Below are positions 22,881 to 35,699 of a stretch of DNA of 64,000 nt, one piece after another (the first letter of the stretch is position 1; every line of letters begins with the position of its first letter). A program made the position numbers and the translations under genes. The DNA lies in contig OY821517.1 of the NCBI GenBank assembly GCA_963682025.1, forward strand, positions 94,919,946 through 94,983,945. The letters are read 5' to 3'. The DNA is from Cordilura impudica (taxonomy: Eukaryota; Arthropoda; Insecta; Diptera; Scathophagidae). The notes beneath the pieces were generated by a model, which worked only from the letters and a program-made list of their open reading frames with translations, did no database searches and was not told the DNA's origin.

Positions 22881-25800
22881 TTTTTCATAACTTTTTCTTC
22901 ATGAAGAAGATTTGTGGGATACTTCCAGGGCTTTTTATTTATCATTTTAAGATATTTGTTTTGTATAATTTGTAAGCGTTTTAGGTGGCAGTTGGCAGCG
23001 TCACTCCAAATAGGACACGCGTATGTTAATATCGGCCTTATAACACTTTTGAAGAGTAGTTTTTTGTTTTTGGGGTTTAGAAATGACCTTCTATTTAGTA
23101 GTGGCCAGCAGTGCTTTAAATGATTTTATAGCTTTTCGACACGTAGCCATAATATGTTGTTTAGATGTAAGCTTTTTGTCCAAGACAACTCCAATATATT
23201 TGACCTCGTTAAGTACATTTATGGTATTATTTCCAATAAGAAGATGTCGTCTTGGCAGTCTTTTGGGAGATTTGTTGAATGGAAAAATTATTGCTTCGGT
23301 CTTGTTTGGATTAATTTTGATTTTCCAATTGTGGAAATATTTACTGCAATTAACAAGTCCCTTTTCCATTTTCTTCAGGAGTGCACTTGTAAGTTTGTTT
23401 GAAGAAATTAATGCAGTATCATCTACGTAATAAGCAATTTTCATATATTTTGGGACTTTAAAATCGGATGTAAGTTAACACCTTCCACGTTCCCTATACC
23501 TTTTTTAAAAACAACATACTTTGAAAACAACATATTGGTCAATGCGCGATGTCTTGACTCAGCAAATACCACAGACAGCGCGTGTTGCAGCCAACACCCC
23601 GCGCACTACCAGTTTGCCTACCAACGTATCACGATGGCATGTGTGCAATACGACACCTTTATTTTTTTACATACTGAGCTGTTGCGAAATCATGGGAACA
23701 AGGCAAATTTTTGTTCCCAATAATTTAAGCTAGAATAAGCAAATATTTGCACACGCAAATTAAGTTAGAGTAGGCATAATTTTTAATTATATTAAGAGAC
23801 TGAAGAGAATAACTCTTCAGTTCAATTCTAGGCTTCAATAAAAACGTGTCAATAAATTTAGTGCTTTAAATTAATGAACTAGTGTTGTGTTGTGTTTTAA
23901 TTAAAAAGGTGAGTTGGGCCCCATGGGTGGCCCAACCGTTATAATTTTTTGAAGCGCAATTAAGGATGCGCTTAACTTGTATATAACGAGTAAAGCAATG
24001 GCGACAATACTGATCCTTGAGGTAACCCTGAGGTAATGGTTTTTGGAGTTGATGCTTCATTATTAATCGCAACTTTAAAGCTTCTGTCGTGAGTGAAATC
24101 TGAAATAAGTTTGCATAGATATTTTGGTATATTTGCATCAAGAAGTTTAAATAAGAGGCCATTATGCCAAACGGAGTCAACGCTTCTTCAATATCTAACA
24201 ATATTGGAACCGTTGAACGTTTATTGTTTTTATTGGTGATTATTTGATTTTTAGTTCTGTTTATTTGGTGAGTAGTGCTATGCTCTTTTTTAAATACAAA
24301 CTGTTCTTTAGCAACAATAGAATTGTTCATTAAAAAATCACTAAGACAAGAAAATAGTATTTTTTCAAATATTTTACCTAAGTTACTTAATAGATTAATA
24401 GGTCTGTAGCTGTTTGGGTTATTTTTTGGCTTACTAGGTTTGTTGATAGCTATAACCTTAGCATTTTTGAAATGGTTTGGGAAATAGTTGAGTTTGATGC
24501 AGCTGTTAAATATTATAACCAGTAATTTTGGAGCTTTGATTGGTAGTTTCTTTAAAAGCAGGTTGGGAACATTGTCAAAACCAGGGAATTTTGAAGGTTT
24601 TATTGATGAGACAATATTCGTTACTTCTTCAAGAAATGTTAAATTGCTGATTCAAAACTAGGATTTTCTTTCTTAAAATTATTTACTGTTGTATTTATTA
24701 ATGTATCCGCTGAGTGGTTGTAGTTCGAAGTGAGGCTATTGGCTTGGACAAATGAATTTGCCAGGATTTCGGCCTTGTCCTTATCAGATATTATATTTGT
24801 ATTTCCAATTTTGAGGTGACAGGTTTGATTTTTCCTTTTCCTCGTAAGTTCCTGCTTATTTTCCAAAATGATTTATCAACTGGTTTTAAAATGGATAATA
24901 ATTGACACCATTTCTTATTGCGTTCCGAATTAATACTTTTATCAATCATGTTAATTAGAAATTTAGTACATTGATTATAAAAAGTTTGCTCGGCTATATT
25001 TAAAGATCGTTGGGTCTTTCTTCTTCTTAGTTTAATATATTTCACAGTACTTTCTGGTAATGTGTAATTATTTTGTTGAGTTATTTTAGGTGTAGACACA
25101 TCCCTTGCTTCGAAAACCACATTTATAAATTTTTGGATTTCCTGATCAAGTACTACCTTGGTATTGTATATATCGCAATATAATGTGAATTTAGTGTCTA
25201 AAAATTCATAAAAATATTCCAGTTGGTTGCACTATAATCATAATAATTGAGGTCAACCTGCAAGGCCATTGATCTTTTAAGTGTACATATAATGGGGCGA
25301 TGGTCTGGTATTTCGTAATCCATTGTTTTTACGTCTATATTTAAAGCGGAATTGCTTAAAATAATATCGACTGTGGATGCATCGCGATTTTGTTGATGGG
25401 GGAATAGTGTTGAACTATTAAGATAGTGTATGAAAAAATTGCTTGATTGGTATAGGTTGTTGAGTGCGATTCCTGCAGTATTATTTGAACGGCAATTCCA
25501 AGAACAATGTTTGGCAGTTAGGTCACCAGAAAGTATATATTCTTTGGCGGAAGGTGTTAGGTTCAAGATATCAGCACAGATGTTATGGGTATATCTTGGT
25601 GAATATAACGAAGATACAACAATTGGTCTATTATTTATAATAACTTCAATTGAGATGTTTTCGATTGATGAGGTGTTTCATATAAAGACGTTTTTATGTG
25701 CGACAGATTTATGAATTAACAGAGCCACTCCTCCTCCTCTTGCATCTGTTCTGTCATTTCTATATAAGTAATAATTTTTGAAATAGGGTCTATGATTTTT

Positions 25801-25925
25801 TGAAAAAAATGTTTCATTCAAAGACGTTATTTTAATATTTTCTCATTTAATTGGTAACTCAAATTGTTTTAATTTAGAAAAGTTTTAAATGCCATTAGCA
25901 TTCAAGCGAAGCATTTTTAATTCGT
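22880..25925 (-). pseudogene. LINE-G ORF2: endonuclease and reverse transcriptase relic, split by a solo LTR
   Basis: Minus strand, five frames. Endonuclease: LNANGI at about 25900, NETFFSKNHRPYFKN, RGGGVALLIHKSVAHKN, then ORF 25566-25198 with YILSGDLTAKHCSWNCRSNN and EIPDHRPI. Linker: KYIKLRRRKTQRSLNIAEQ (25120-24791), DKAEILANSFVQ (24866-24639). Reverse transcriptase: FVFKKEHSTTHQINRTKNQI, LLDIEEAL (relatives LDIEKAFD), then YCRHCFTRYIQV where the LTR enters. It resumes with SDFKVPKYMKIAYYVDD at 23460 (YVDD for YADD), KYIGVVLDKKLTSKQHI, and C-terminal KSVIRPILTYACPIWSDAAN and HLKRLQIIQNKYLKMIN to 22880. Non-functional: many frameshifts and stops. Confidence 0.85.
23473..23977 (+). mobile_element. 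Solo LTR (505 bp), gypsy/errantivirus-like ends
   Basis: AGTTAACACC at the left and GCGCTTAACT at the right, flanked by a perfect 4-bp duplication TGTA (23469-23472 and 23978-23981). The flanks rejoin the LINE-G reverse transcriptase: CGTTATATACA on one side and TCCGATTTTAAAG on the other. AGTTAA...TTAACT termini and a TACA/TGTA target duplication are, as I recall, typical of insect gypsy-type (errantivirus) LTRs. AATAAAAACG near 23838 may be the polyadenylation signal, and GTTGGGCC...GGCCCAAC at 23913-23936 forms a hairpin. No internal coding region, so it arose by LTR-LTR recombination. Confidence 0.8.
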
Positions 25926-27828
25926 TTAAATTAGTGTAATCCATGGGCCTATTTCACCATTGACATTACAACTTTGATTTGTTGTACTTTTGAAGTGCCC
26001 TTTGCCAAATTTATCCATAGCTGTAGTGGAAATATCTTTGCTGGTTAGCATAATATGCTGGTTAGCATAATATTTGGCTTTGCTGTTATTTATTGTGTTA
26101 TTATTGATGTTATTGTTACAATTTGTTTGTTGCTCTTGTTCTAGTTTCCAAATAGAGAGAACGTAACGGATAGCTGATGTCATTTGGAGAGTGATCAGTT
26201 CTCTCTTTTCCATGTTTTTTGCAATTGAAGCATGTAAAAACAGCTTGTTTTTTTCACTTGTATTAAATGGACACACACTTGTATGATGTTGTTCCGCACA
26301 TATCATACACGCAGCGCTTCGATGTCAATGTTCGCTGCCATAGCCATATATTAAGCAGTTCCAGCATTGAGTAGGTTTGTTCCTAGATTTAGATTTGTAT
26401 TTTTTCCAAGAAATTATAATATAGGAAATTGTTCTTACATTTTTTAAGGCAGTTGGATTAAAATTTTTACGAACATATTGAACTTTGTAAACTGCATTAT
26501 TGTTCGATCTGAATTTGGTGACTATTTCAGCTACGGAAGAAAGGGATAAGTAGTAGTTTTTTAGCTCTTTGGTTATGTCCTCAGTTTTCATGTAGGGTAA
26601 ACCATGTAAAAAGGTTGTGTATAACCTATTATCTTTGGAACCATAAGAATGAAACTCCATCTTACTCTCTTTAAGAATTTGCTTGTAGCATTCGTACATG
26701 TCTTTACTTGGAGCAAAATTTTTGGTACCAATTGAAGTACATTTGATAATACAATCTTTACCACGTAGTTTTTATACCCTATACCACTATGTGGTTTGGG
26801 TATAATGACTTTGTGCTGCTGTTTGTAACAACCAAAAATATTTGACCTAATTATACCGATCGAATCAGAATCACTTTCTGAGTTGATTTAACAATGTCCG
26901 TCCGTCCGTCCGTCCGTCCGTCTGTGTGTCCATGTAAAGCTTGTAATCAAACTGCAGGTCGCAAATATGAATATATTTTGATGAAATTTAGTATATTTTA
27001 GGTTTTTTCGGCCATGGGATGAACGCTATTGAAATTGGTGAGAATCGGTCCATGTTCAGACCTAGCCCCCATACAAATTACCCATATGAAATCGACATAA
27101 ATTGCCATAAGATCCAAATTGTCATATAGATCTTCCTCAAATTGGGTTTGTATGCGTTCATTACATCCACTAATGAGTAGTCCAAAAATGATCCCTTTGA
27201 CCCCATATAGAGCTGCTTCCCGATCTTCAGTTAAATCTATTAAAAAACAAAAATATTGCACTGATTCTTCTCAAATTTTGTTTGTACATATTTTTGCAAA
27301 GAGACTTTACCAAACATGATCAGGATCGGTCCATTTTTGGACCTAGTCCCTTTATAGATATAGCATCCGATATGAACTTTTTCATATCTGCAGCCAAAAA
27401 AATTAATAAAAATCGCACTCAAATTTGGTTTATGCTTATTTTCTATATCGAAGTAGTTGGACCGAAAGATAGGGTCTCTAAACCATGGTATAGGGTATCA
27501 TATAGTCGGTCTAGACCTACTATAATTTTCTTACTTGTTTTATTTCTGTAAATGAGGCGTTAGCTTCTACAACAATAGGTGGAGGTTTGTGTTGCTTAAC
27601 ATCGTTTATATGTAATACAGGAGTTACGTCCATATCATTGAGGCCAGCCAGCAGGCTAAATCTGTTGCTTGAAGTTGAAGCGATGTTCGGGTTAACACAG
27701 TCCGGAGGAAGTTTTATCATCTTCTTGTTCGCAAGGTGCTTTCTTTTCTGATGAAGATTTGGCCCCTCGGGCCATCGCCAAATTTTTATTCCTGTTTTGT
27801 TGCTGAATTTTCTACCACGTGGGTTCAA
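25926..27828 (-). pseudogene. LINE-G ORF1 (zinc-knuckle nucleic-acid-binding protein), split by R copy 5
   Basis: Read on the minus strand. N-terminal part 27828-27540: MNPRGRKFSNKTGIKIW, TSSNRFSLLAGLND, HKPPPIVVEANASFTEIK. R copy 5 then interrupts, and the frame resumes KLRGKDCIIKCTSIG, MYECYKQILKESKMEFHSY, LYTTFLHGLPYMKTEDITKE (26699-26325). The knuckles are PTQCWNCLIYGYGSEHC and CMICAEQHHTSVCPFN near 26370-26260. An Asn-rich tail follows to 25926. Motif order parallels ORF1 of the LINE at 38641-43058 (NRFSLL, KPPPII, CCHC), so both are jockey/X-element-like, which bind the element RNA. Frameshifts near 26310 and the R insertion disable it. Confidence 0.8.
26772..27537 (-). mobile_element. 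R element copy 5, full length, inside LINE-G ORF1
   Basis: TTATACCC hairpin at 26772, (GTCC)n near 26896-26921, palindromic end and CTTACTTG at 27537. It sits between codons of ORF1 reading ...TEIK and KLRGKDC..., so the original coding sequence can be inferred across it. Three extra A residues are present compared with the expected uninterrupted codons, either a 3-bp duplication or homopolymer slippage. Confidence 0.85.
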
Positions 27829-28368
27829 ATGAGATCAAGAATAGGTAATTCCAAAAACAAAAATATACACACAGTTGTATCTTCTGTATGGTATGAAAAC
27901 TGATTCTAACCACACTGCTCGAAGGCCTGACTTTAGGTGAGTGTGTAAAAGCGCTGACCAAAAAGTGCAAGTACGAGTGTATGTGAAGGTTCATGGTTCA
28001 AACCTCACGGCCACCCCAAGTATAAAATTTCATACAGAAACAATCTGTTCAATTATAACACAACAATTATCACAATGTTCAATAAATCGCTGATGAAGGC
28101 TGAAATGCCAGAAACCGCCCCGATTAAGAATACAGTGTAGTTATGAATTTTTGAAATATATGCTTTCTTCTTCTCTACAACGTACCATTGAAACTTGTAT
28201 TCAATTTTAAATAGTTGTACTCAAGTGTCTTAATTACTTACACGACCGTTCGTAAAGAGAATTAGATTCGAACTCTCCTCATACTTATATGATATAGGGT
28301 CAGCCATACTATAGTTTATTTCCTTTATTTATGGTATTTGTCAACGTCATTGGATTGTAAATATTTTT
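27829..28368. other. No gene; probable 5' flank of LINE-G
   Basis: The 5' UTR of LINE-G probably lies at 27829 upward, but I cannot place its end. GGTTCAAACC near 27990-28002 looks like a polymerase III B-box without a convincing partner. Nothing else is recognised. Confidence 0.4.
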
Positions 28369-29114
28369 TTACCCTATACCAGTATGTGGTTTGGGTATAA
28401 TGACTTTGTGCTGCTGTTTGTAACAACCAAAAATATTCCCCATCTTTAATTATACCGATCGACTCAGAATCACTTTTTGAGTCGAAATAGCAATGTCCGT
28501 CCGTCCGTCCGTCTGTGTGTCCATGTAAAGTTTGTAATCAAACTACAGGTCGCAAATATGAATATATTTTGATGAAATTTGTATTTGATCTTTTATCGGC
28601 CATGGGATGAACGCTATTGAAATTGGTGATAATCGATCCATGTTCAGACCTAGCCCCCATACAAATGACCCCCATGAAATTAACATAAATTGCTATAAGT
28701 TCCAAATTATCATATAGATCTCAGTCAAATTGGGTTTGTATGTGTTTATTACATCCATTAATATGTAGTTCAAAAGTACTCCCTATAGGAAAATTCCTAG
28801 TCATAGGCCCCATATAGAGCTGCTTCCCGATATTCACTTAAATCTATCAAAAAACAAAAATATTTCACAGATTTTTCTCAAATTTGGTTTGTATATATTT
28901 TTTCAAAGTATAAGTGACTTTACCAAATATGGTCGGGATCGGTCTAGTCCCCATATAAATATAGTATCCGATATGAACATTTTCATATCTGCAGCGAAAA
29001 AATTAATAAAAATGCCACTCAAATTTGGTATATGCTTATTTGCTATATCCAATTAGTTGGACCGAAGAGATAAGGTCTCTTAACCATGGTATCGTATAGT
29101 CGGGCTAGACCGCC
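28369..29114 (-). mobile_element. R element copy 6, palindromic end eroded
   Basis: TTACCCTATACCAGTATGTG at the left, a short (GTCC)3 tract near 28496-28511, body blocks as in other copies, right end GTATAGTCGGGCTAGACCGC with loss of CTTACTTG. More diverged than copies 3-5. Confidence 0.8.
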
Positions 29115-29919
29115 CAAACGATGCACTAAAGGGTATTCGTACTGAAAAGCTGGCAAAAAATCAAAATTTTGAATTGCCTTTTAACCCATGCAATAATTTT
29201 AATCGCACAGTTAATTGACCACTAAATCATATTCTAACGATAAAATAACAATATAGTAAATTTTGCGTAGATGGGAAACCATTTAAGTTGAGGTTTTCCA
29301 GTTAATTGATATGAAATTTTTTCATGAATCGAAAAAGGGTAATGTTTACGTTCTTTGAAAGTGCAGTAAATGCTTAAAGATAAGAGTTATATTTAGTGTG
29401 TTAGTTAACTGATACATAAGTTACATTTAAGTCAACAAAACGCTTCGTTTTTTACCCGTATTTAAGTTTAATTCCGGTTTTCTTAGGAGCACCTAAAAAT
29501 TGAGAAGTTAAAAAGAAATATGGTTGTATGTTGGAACTTTTGCTTATGAGCCCCGTTTCGCCCCATTATGATATGGATAAAGTTCGTAGTTTGACATATA
29601 TTGTAACAAAACTTCGCAGGTGCAAGTTGCACAAACTTGAAGTTCATGGTTTTCGAGGACTTCGAAAAAAACGATGTTTTGCAATGAAAAAAGCTAATAA
29701 AAATTGAATTCGAATCTGAATTCAAAATTTCAAAAATGGAAATGCGGACACAAAATGGCGTACCATTTTTCTCAAACCTAAGCGCATTTCCACTAAACTT
29801 TGTCTTAAGGGGTTTTCGGTGTAGCTGATCTCAAATCTGAATTCAAAATTTCAAACATGAAAATGGCGGACACAAAATGGCGGTCCATTTTCATTTTTAA
29901 AATGACCAAAGGACCATGC
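29115..29919. repeat. Non-coding DNA with an inexact 48-bp direct repeat
   Basis: TCTGAATTCAAAATTTCAAA followed by ATGGAAATG-type and GGACACAAAATGGCG occurs at about 29714-29762 and again at 29836-29883, some 122 bp apart. The remainder (29115-29700) shows no gene. Confidence 0.55.
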
Positions 29920-30210
29920 TGAAATTGATGAAATTCGGTGCATGTTCAGACCTACTCAATGATCAAAGATTGAAAAATCATTAAAATTTTTGTATGTACG
30001 TATTATACACACAAATCGGGAATCCAAAAATAAACTCTTTAAATCATAATCCCAATATAAAGTTGATTCCCGATCTTAACTAAAATCTTTATAAAATATT
30101 GCATAGATTTTTTCAATTTTGATTTATATATTATTTTGAGAAAAGTAATGCTTAGTTTCTATATCCAGTTAATGCTTGGTAAAGGTTATTGTATTTTTAC
30201 TTGTTTACTT
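29920..30210 (-). mobile_element. R element, strongly diverged fragment
   Basis: GAAATTGATGAAATTCGGTG, CATGTTCAGACCTA, GATTCCCGATCTTAA and TTTCTATATCCAGTTAAT keep the R order on the minus strand. Both ends are lost. A further trace, TAGAAAATAAGCATAAAC, lies near 30492. Confidence 0.5.
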
Positions 30211-30689
30211 TTATATTATTCTCCATCATTCTAATTATCCTATAAATGAAAGATTATTTAAATCCCACATCCATAAAATATCGCCCTTACAGTATTAAGT
30301 TAAAATTTTCTGTGTTTAAGAATCTCTGCAATATATATAGTGTAGATTTCGTATCCTTTGTACAAGAATTCGTTGAAAATGTACAACATATGTAACTTTT
30401 GAACATAATACTCGAATACCTTTCAATATATTAAATCATATTTGTATATATTTTTCGTTTATAACAGGGACGGGCAATAATTATACCAAGTAGAAAATAA
30501 GCATAAACAACATTTGATTAAGATTCTAATACTGCTGTTGTCTAGTCTGTAATTCTTTTTTATTTGATACCTTACGGATATATAAATCTTGATCTTAGAG
30601 TAATTTAAATTGCTCTCCTAAGATCATATATTCATCCCACAATATACTCAGGAAGTCTGTTTTTGTTAAACACAATTTTATTAACTTTG
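30211..30689. other. AT-rich DNA, nothing recognised
   Basis: Apart from the trace of R sequence near 30492, no coding or structural feature is visible. Confidence 0.4.
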
Positions 30690-31320
30690 TTATACCTTAT
30701 ACCACCATGTTGTCAGGGTATAATGACTTTGTGCTGATGTTTGTAACTACCAAAAATATTTGACAAAGACCCATCTTTTATTAGAGCGATCGACTCAGAA
30801 TCATTTTCTGAGTCAATTTGGTGATGTCTGTCCGTCCGTCCGTCCACTCTGTCCAACTGGGTTGTCATGTAAACCTTGTAATCAAAGTACAGGTCGCAAA
30901 TGTGAATCTATTTTGATGAAATTTTGCAGCTTCTATAAATCGTAGGATGCACGCTGTTGAAATTGGTGAAAATCGGTTGATATTTAGACCTAGACTACAT
31001 GCAATTGCCTCGTATGAGATCGACTTAAATTTCCATAACATTCAAATTATCGTATAGATCTCGGCCACATTGGGCTTGTGTATGTTTATTAAATCCATTT
31101 ATCAGTAGTCGAAAAATAAACCCTATAGGGCAATTCTTAGTCATAGGCTCCATATAAATCTGATTCCCGATATTCCCTTAAATCTATCAGTGACTTTATG
31201 AAATATGGCCAAGAGCGGTCCATTTTTCGACCTGGTCCATATATAAATATAGCATCCATATATAAATATAGTATAGAGTATCGTATAGTCGTTATAGACC
31301 GACTATAATTTTTCTACTTG
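30690..31320 (-). mobile_element. R element copy 7, internally shortened
   Basis: TTATACCTTATACCACCATG at the left, GTCCGTCCGTCC near 30829-30844 with an extra CTCTGTCCAACTGG block after it, right end GACTATAATTTTTCTACTTG at 31320. The segment normally between the second and third thirds is reduced, and ATATAAATATAGYATCC is duplicated near 31237-31270. Confidence 0.75.
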
Positions 31321-33166
31321 TTGTAAATACATTTGCCATATAAATTGGTATATATATAACTATCGCGTAAACCTTGGGCCTAAAAAATGTAAAACTACAG
31401 CTTATGGAGTTTATTAAATAATCTCTGTAAATTTTCCACAAATTTTTCACGCATCAATCTTCACCCATTGGTACATATATTTGTTCCATTAAAAACTTTG
31501 AGACACAGACACTTTAAAAGTGTCTGTGCTCTGAGGCTCCGGTGTTTCTTTTAGGTGTGAATAGATTTTTAAGACTTTAAACTTTACGTGATTTCATGAT
31601 TATTGTTCTGCACCCTTTTGAATATCACAAAATTCATAATATTTGTCCACGTGCTCCTTGGGTTGATTATTACTGATATTTGAGTTTAACTAGATACATT
31701 TTGTTTCTATATTTTGTATTTTCTTTACTTGTTTTTGCTAATACTTTTATTGTTTATTTTCTTAAGCTTTAGGGCATCATTGATATGGCAACTGGTAACT
31801 CATCTTCAACATTTGCTAAAGGTATGAGATGTTGCTGCTAACGATTATAGGTACCTGCACATACACAAGTGTTTAATAAACATACAATATTGAAACGAAC
31901 GTATAGTATGGTTTATGTGTGTATTTAGTATTTGTTTGAGTGTTGGTAACATATTTGATATCTGTGACCATAAAGGATTATGGCCCACATATTGGCTTAG
32001 AAGTATTGAGTTTTTCAAATGACAGGAAGTTACAGAAGGATGTTTGGTTCTTTGGTTAAATTTGATTCAATATTGTTTTGTTTTTACTTAGATGGCAGAT
32101 ATAATATATATTTTGAAAACCTTTTGAACAGCATACACATACAAAATATGAAGCATGGAATATAAGTTTGTCTGTGTTTATTTGTAAATTTTGTTTTTCT
32201 AAAATATTTTTTTACATATAGATATACTTAAGAGATTTATTTTCAAGTTTTTTCCCAGATTTATTCTTAATTTTTATTTTTTACTTGTTTACCTTGCCCT
32301 GAGCTCTTAAAGTAACTTCACTACGCTTTGTATGTTTGTGGTCTATTGGTTTTGAAACATTATATCCTGCTGTGAATATCTTTCGATATATTGGATGAGA
32401 AGTAAATAATATCGTTGTTTTGAATATATTAACTCGATTAATCATATTTCGATAGCATTAAAAACTTTGTTTGCACTTCACTTGTCCAATCACCTAGTGA
32501 AAGTTTTGGGCTTGGTTGAGAACATCTCAACCAGCATATTTACTCTTCATGGTCCTCAAATAAACCAGTTTCTTTATATCCTTATTATTCAATATAAAAA
32601 CATGCCAGTTATAAAAATTTTATTATTATACTACCCGAAAAACCTCGATCACCGTTTATTACAGAAATAATATTTTTCCAATTATTTTCACACATTCTGA
32701 TAAAAAGCCAACTTGGAAATCGAAATTCACTCCATCCTAATAAAATCAAAGCATTTTCTCCTATATCTAATAAATTAAAAAAATCCAAAAAAATTACGTT
32801 TCTTATATTTACTTTAATACCAGATTTTGTTGTAATTGTTTTTAGCAATCAATTAAATGGACCTAAAAACCATTTCTAAACAAACCACAAACAAAATGAA
32901 CCTTTTGAGTAATATTGAATAGCTAACAAATTATCTATATAATATTAAATCCTACTTTTCAAAAATATATATAGATATACATAAGTACGTAGGTAAATAA
33001 TTTTTTTTTTTTTTTCAATCATATAAGCCGAAAGAATAATTTTTTTGCAGACATTTATATTCCCAAGCAATAAAATATTAATCTTCAAAAAATAGCAGAC
33101 GATTTTGCTAAATACTTATTAGATAGATAACAAGAAGATATCGTCAATATGTTATTAATAATAAAA
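31321..33166. other. 1.8 kb AT-rich DNA without recognised genes
   Basis: No coding relic found on either strand. It contains the short perfect hairpin at 31504-31528 and a TTTTTTTTTTTTTT run near 33002. Confidence 0.5.
31504..31528. repeat. Perfect 12-bp inverted repeat with 1-nt centre
   Basis: CACAGACACTTT, a single A, then AAAGTGTCTGTG. Strong cruciform/hairpin potential in otherwise unstructured sequence. No associated gene visible; could be a remnant of a palindromic element end. Confidence 0.6.
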
Positions 33167-33919
33167 CAAGTAAGAAAATTATAGTCGGTCTAGACCGACT
33201 ATACGATACCCTATACCATGCGTTTAGAAACCCTATCTCTTAAGCAAAAACCAAATTTGAGTTGGATTTTTATTAATTTTTTTGGCTGCAGATATGAAAA
33301 AGTTCATATCGGATGCTATATCTATAAAGGGACTAGGTCCAAAAATGGACCGATCCTGATCATGTTTGGTAAAGTCTCTTGTATTTTGCAAAAATATGTA
33401 CAAACCAAATTTGAGAAGAATCAGTGCAATATTTTTGTTTTTTAATAGATTTAAGTGAAGATCGGGAAGCAGCTCTATATGGGGTCAAAGGGATCATTTT
33501 TGGACTACTCATTAGTGGATGTAATGAATGCATACAAACCCAATTTGAGTAAGATCTATATGACAATTTGGATCTTATGGCAATTTATGTCGATTTCATA
33601 TGGGTAATTTGTATGGGGGCTAGGTCTGAACATGGACCGATTCTCACCAATTTCAATAGCGTTCATCCCATGGCCGATAAAAGCTTATATACCAAATTTC
33701 ATCAAAATATATTTATATTTGCGACCTGCAGTTTGATTACAAGCTTTACATGGACACACAGACGGACGGACGGACGGACGGACATTGTTAAATCAACTCA
33801 GAAAGTGATTCTGATTCGATCGGTATAATTAAAGATGGGTCTAGGTCAAATATTTTTGGTTGTTACAAACAGCAGCACAAAGTCATTATACCCAAACCAC
33901 ATAGTGGTATAGGGTATAA
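33167..33919 (+). mobile_element. R element copy 8, full length
   Basis: CAAGTAAG start, intact palindrome, (GACG)n near 33763-33783, GTGGTATAGGGTATAA end at 33919. A short deletion removes the GGCCCAACTAACTGG segment near 33243. Otherwise close to copies 3 and 4, so relatively young. Confidence 0.85.
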
Positions 33920-35461
33920 TGATAAATATAAATATTACTTTAAATTTATTTAGAATCACAAAAGAGATATACCATATTTGCTAGAAAAAGTATCGTACAC
34001 TTAAAACTAAAACTGCCATGTTAAAAAACTACAAGAAAAAGTTAACTAAGCTGAATTATATATTTCTAATAAATTAAGCTATTTATTAGTTTTTTTTTTT
34101 TTTAATTTATTTAAAAAAATCATTCGAAAAACTACATTTACATTGAATATTACTTAAGTTAGTAACTTGTAGGATATTTTTTGTACTTTAGTACCTCTGT
34201 AAGCCGATTTGGCTTCAGCTTAACTAATGGCTTTTTTTACTGACTTAAATGTTACCAATTTTTTGGCCTTTACCTTCCTTTCTAAAAATTGTGCAACACT
34301 GTGAACGAGTAACGTGTTACCCTAAAAAAAGGTAAAAGTTACAAAGTTAAATTTTTTAACAGCTGACTTTGTGATTTTATTTTCAAGAAGAAGAAGAGTT
34401 TGTATTTTGCGTTTGTTTACAAATTTATTCGTTGCATAAAAAAATTTTAAATGGAAACACCAACTACTGCTGTTTTATGTTTAAATAAAGTACTTGAAGA
34501 CTTGTTGGACTCATCATTTAAATTAGTGTTAGTGGAACGCGTGTGAAAAACTTTATTGAAAATATACATCATCAATACTCTCAAAGCGATTCACAGTGTC
34601 GTACGTTCATAAAAAGAATGGCCAAAAGTTCTAAACGTTGTCAGATCGAGTTGTTAATTGGCATGATGCTTGATGTAAAAAAGAAAAAAATGTACATCGT
34701 GAAAATTGCCCCATGAATTCCCCTAGCTCCCATATACTGAAAAACCTTATAAAATCAACACCTTTTATCTCAGTGTACTCTAATTTGCTATGAGTACTTC
34801 TTAGCATGCCCAAACGCACATAACAAGTTTCATCGGACCAAAAATACCCCTGCTATATAAAAAAACCTTATAAACTCAAGTAATATTTTCAGTAGCATAC
34901 TTTATCATTTTGGTCGCTTGCCATGTTTTTCATATCGAAATAAGCTTCCAGATTAAGTTTTTTCCATCTTTTTTATCTCCTTTGCAAGCCATCATTTCGT
35001 AAATTTCGTACGTAGTTGCCTTCCTATTTTCTGCAGCCATCCAAACATCAAAAAAATCACTCATTTTAATAACCGCAGCCACTTAGAAAACAAAAAAATG
35101 CAAAGGTCACTCTCGGTCACTTCAAACCAATATTTGTTTGATGATTATACTTACTTTTATCAATTTTATTTGAAATTAGGAAACACAAATTTTACCAATT
35201 TTTGTTTTGCTCTGTCAAATTTGTGCTTTGCTTTACAAAGGAAGCCAAAAATGTGTGTTTACTTAAATAACGGTAACCAGAAAATTGATAAAAGAGAAGG
35301 GCTAAAAACAGTGCAGCCACATTACAGAGATGTCAACACCTCACGAAAAAATTAATTTGAATAGGGCTGCTCCTAACACTGTGTGTTAGTTAATGTTTTT
35401 TTGGGTATTGACTTCCGAAATTGAAACATGTTTTCATTCCCTTTCAATTTAGGAAAAACTA
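33920..35461. other. Unassigned DNA with weak coding-like traces
   Basis: A plus-strand start at 34451 (METPTTAVLCLNKVLEDLLD) leads to an early stop, and a minus-strand trace near 35067 reads MSDFFDVWMAAENRKATTYE then IYEMMACKGDKKDGK. I cannot match either to a family; they could belong to the Harbinger-type element downstream. The motif TTATAAA with preceding CATATACTGAAAAACC recurs twice near 34735 and 34855. Confidence 0.35.
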
Positions 35462-35690
35462 GCAGAGCCCAACCCTTGAAATTCGAGTGCAAATTCTAGG
35501 AAATTTTATTTTATCATTCAATTTATTTCTTTTAATATTTTTTAATCTATTTAATTCATTAAGTTTATTTCATTATAAATATTTATTGAACACACAGAAA
35601 TAAAGGCCACATTATATGCCACCTAAAGGAATTCAAATTTTTGCAATTCACAATTCAACACACACAGGGTATGTGTTACGCAATTATTGT
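35462..35690 (+). repeat. Interspersed repeat Y, copy a
   Basis: CTAGCAGAGCCCAACCCTTG then AAATTCGAGTGCAAATTCTA and TTCACAATTCAACACA. Matches Y copy b, which is split by the long-TIR transposon at 47326, and the start of Y copy c on the other strand. Non-coding, class unknown. Confidence 0.65.
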
Positions 35691-35699
35691 AATGAAATC

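Noticed and set aside
23521..23733. 70-aa open frames inside the solo LTR
   Set aside because: Sit wholly within the LTR boundaries defined by the TGTA duplication, and have no motif.
27985..28010. GGTTCAAACC resembling a tRNA or SINE B-box
   Set aside because: No matching A-box, no cloverleaf pairing that I can fold, and no repeat of the surrounding sequence in the window.
34240..35460. Possible Myb-like companion gene of the Harbinger relic
   Set aside because: Fragments MSDFFDVWMAAENRK and METPTTAVLC are too short and unmatched to support a call.
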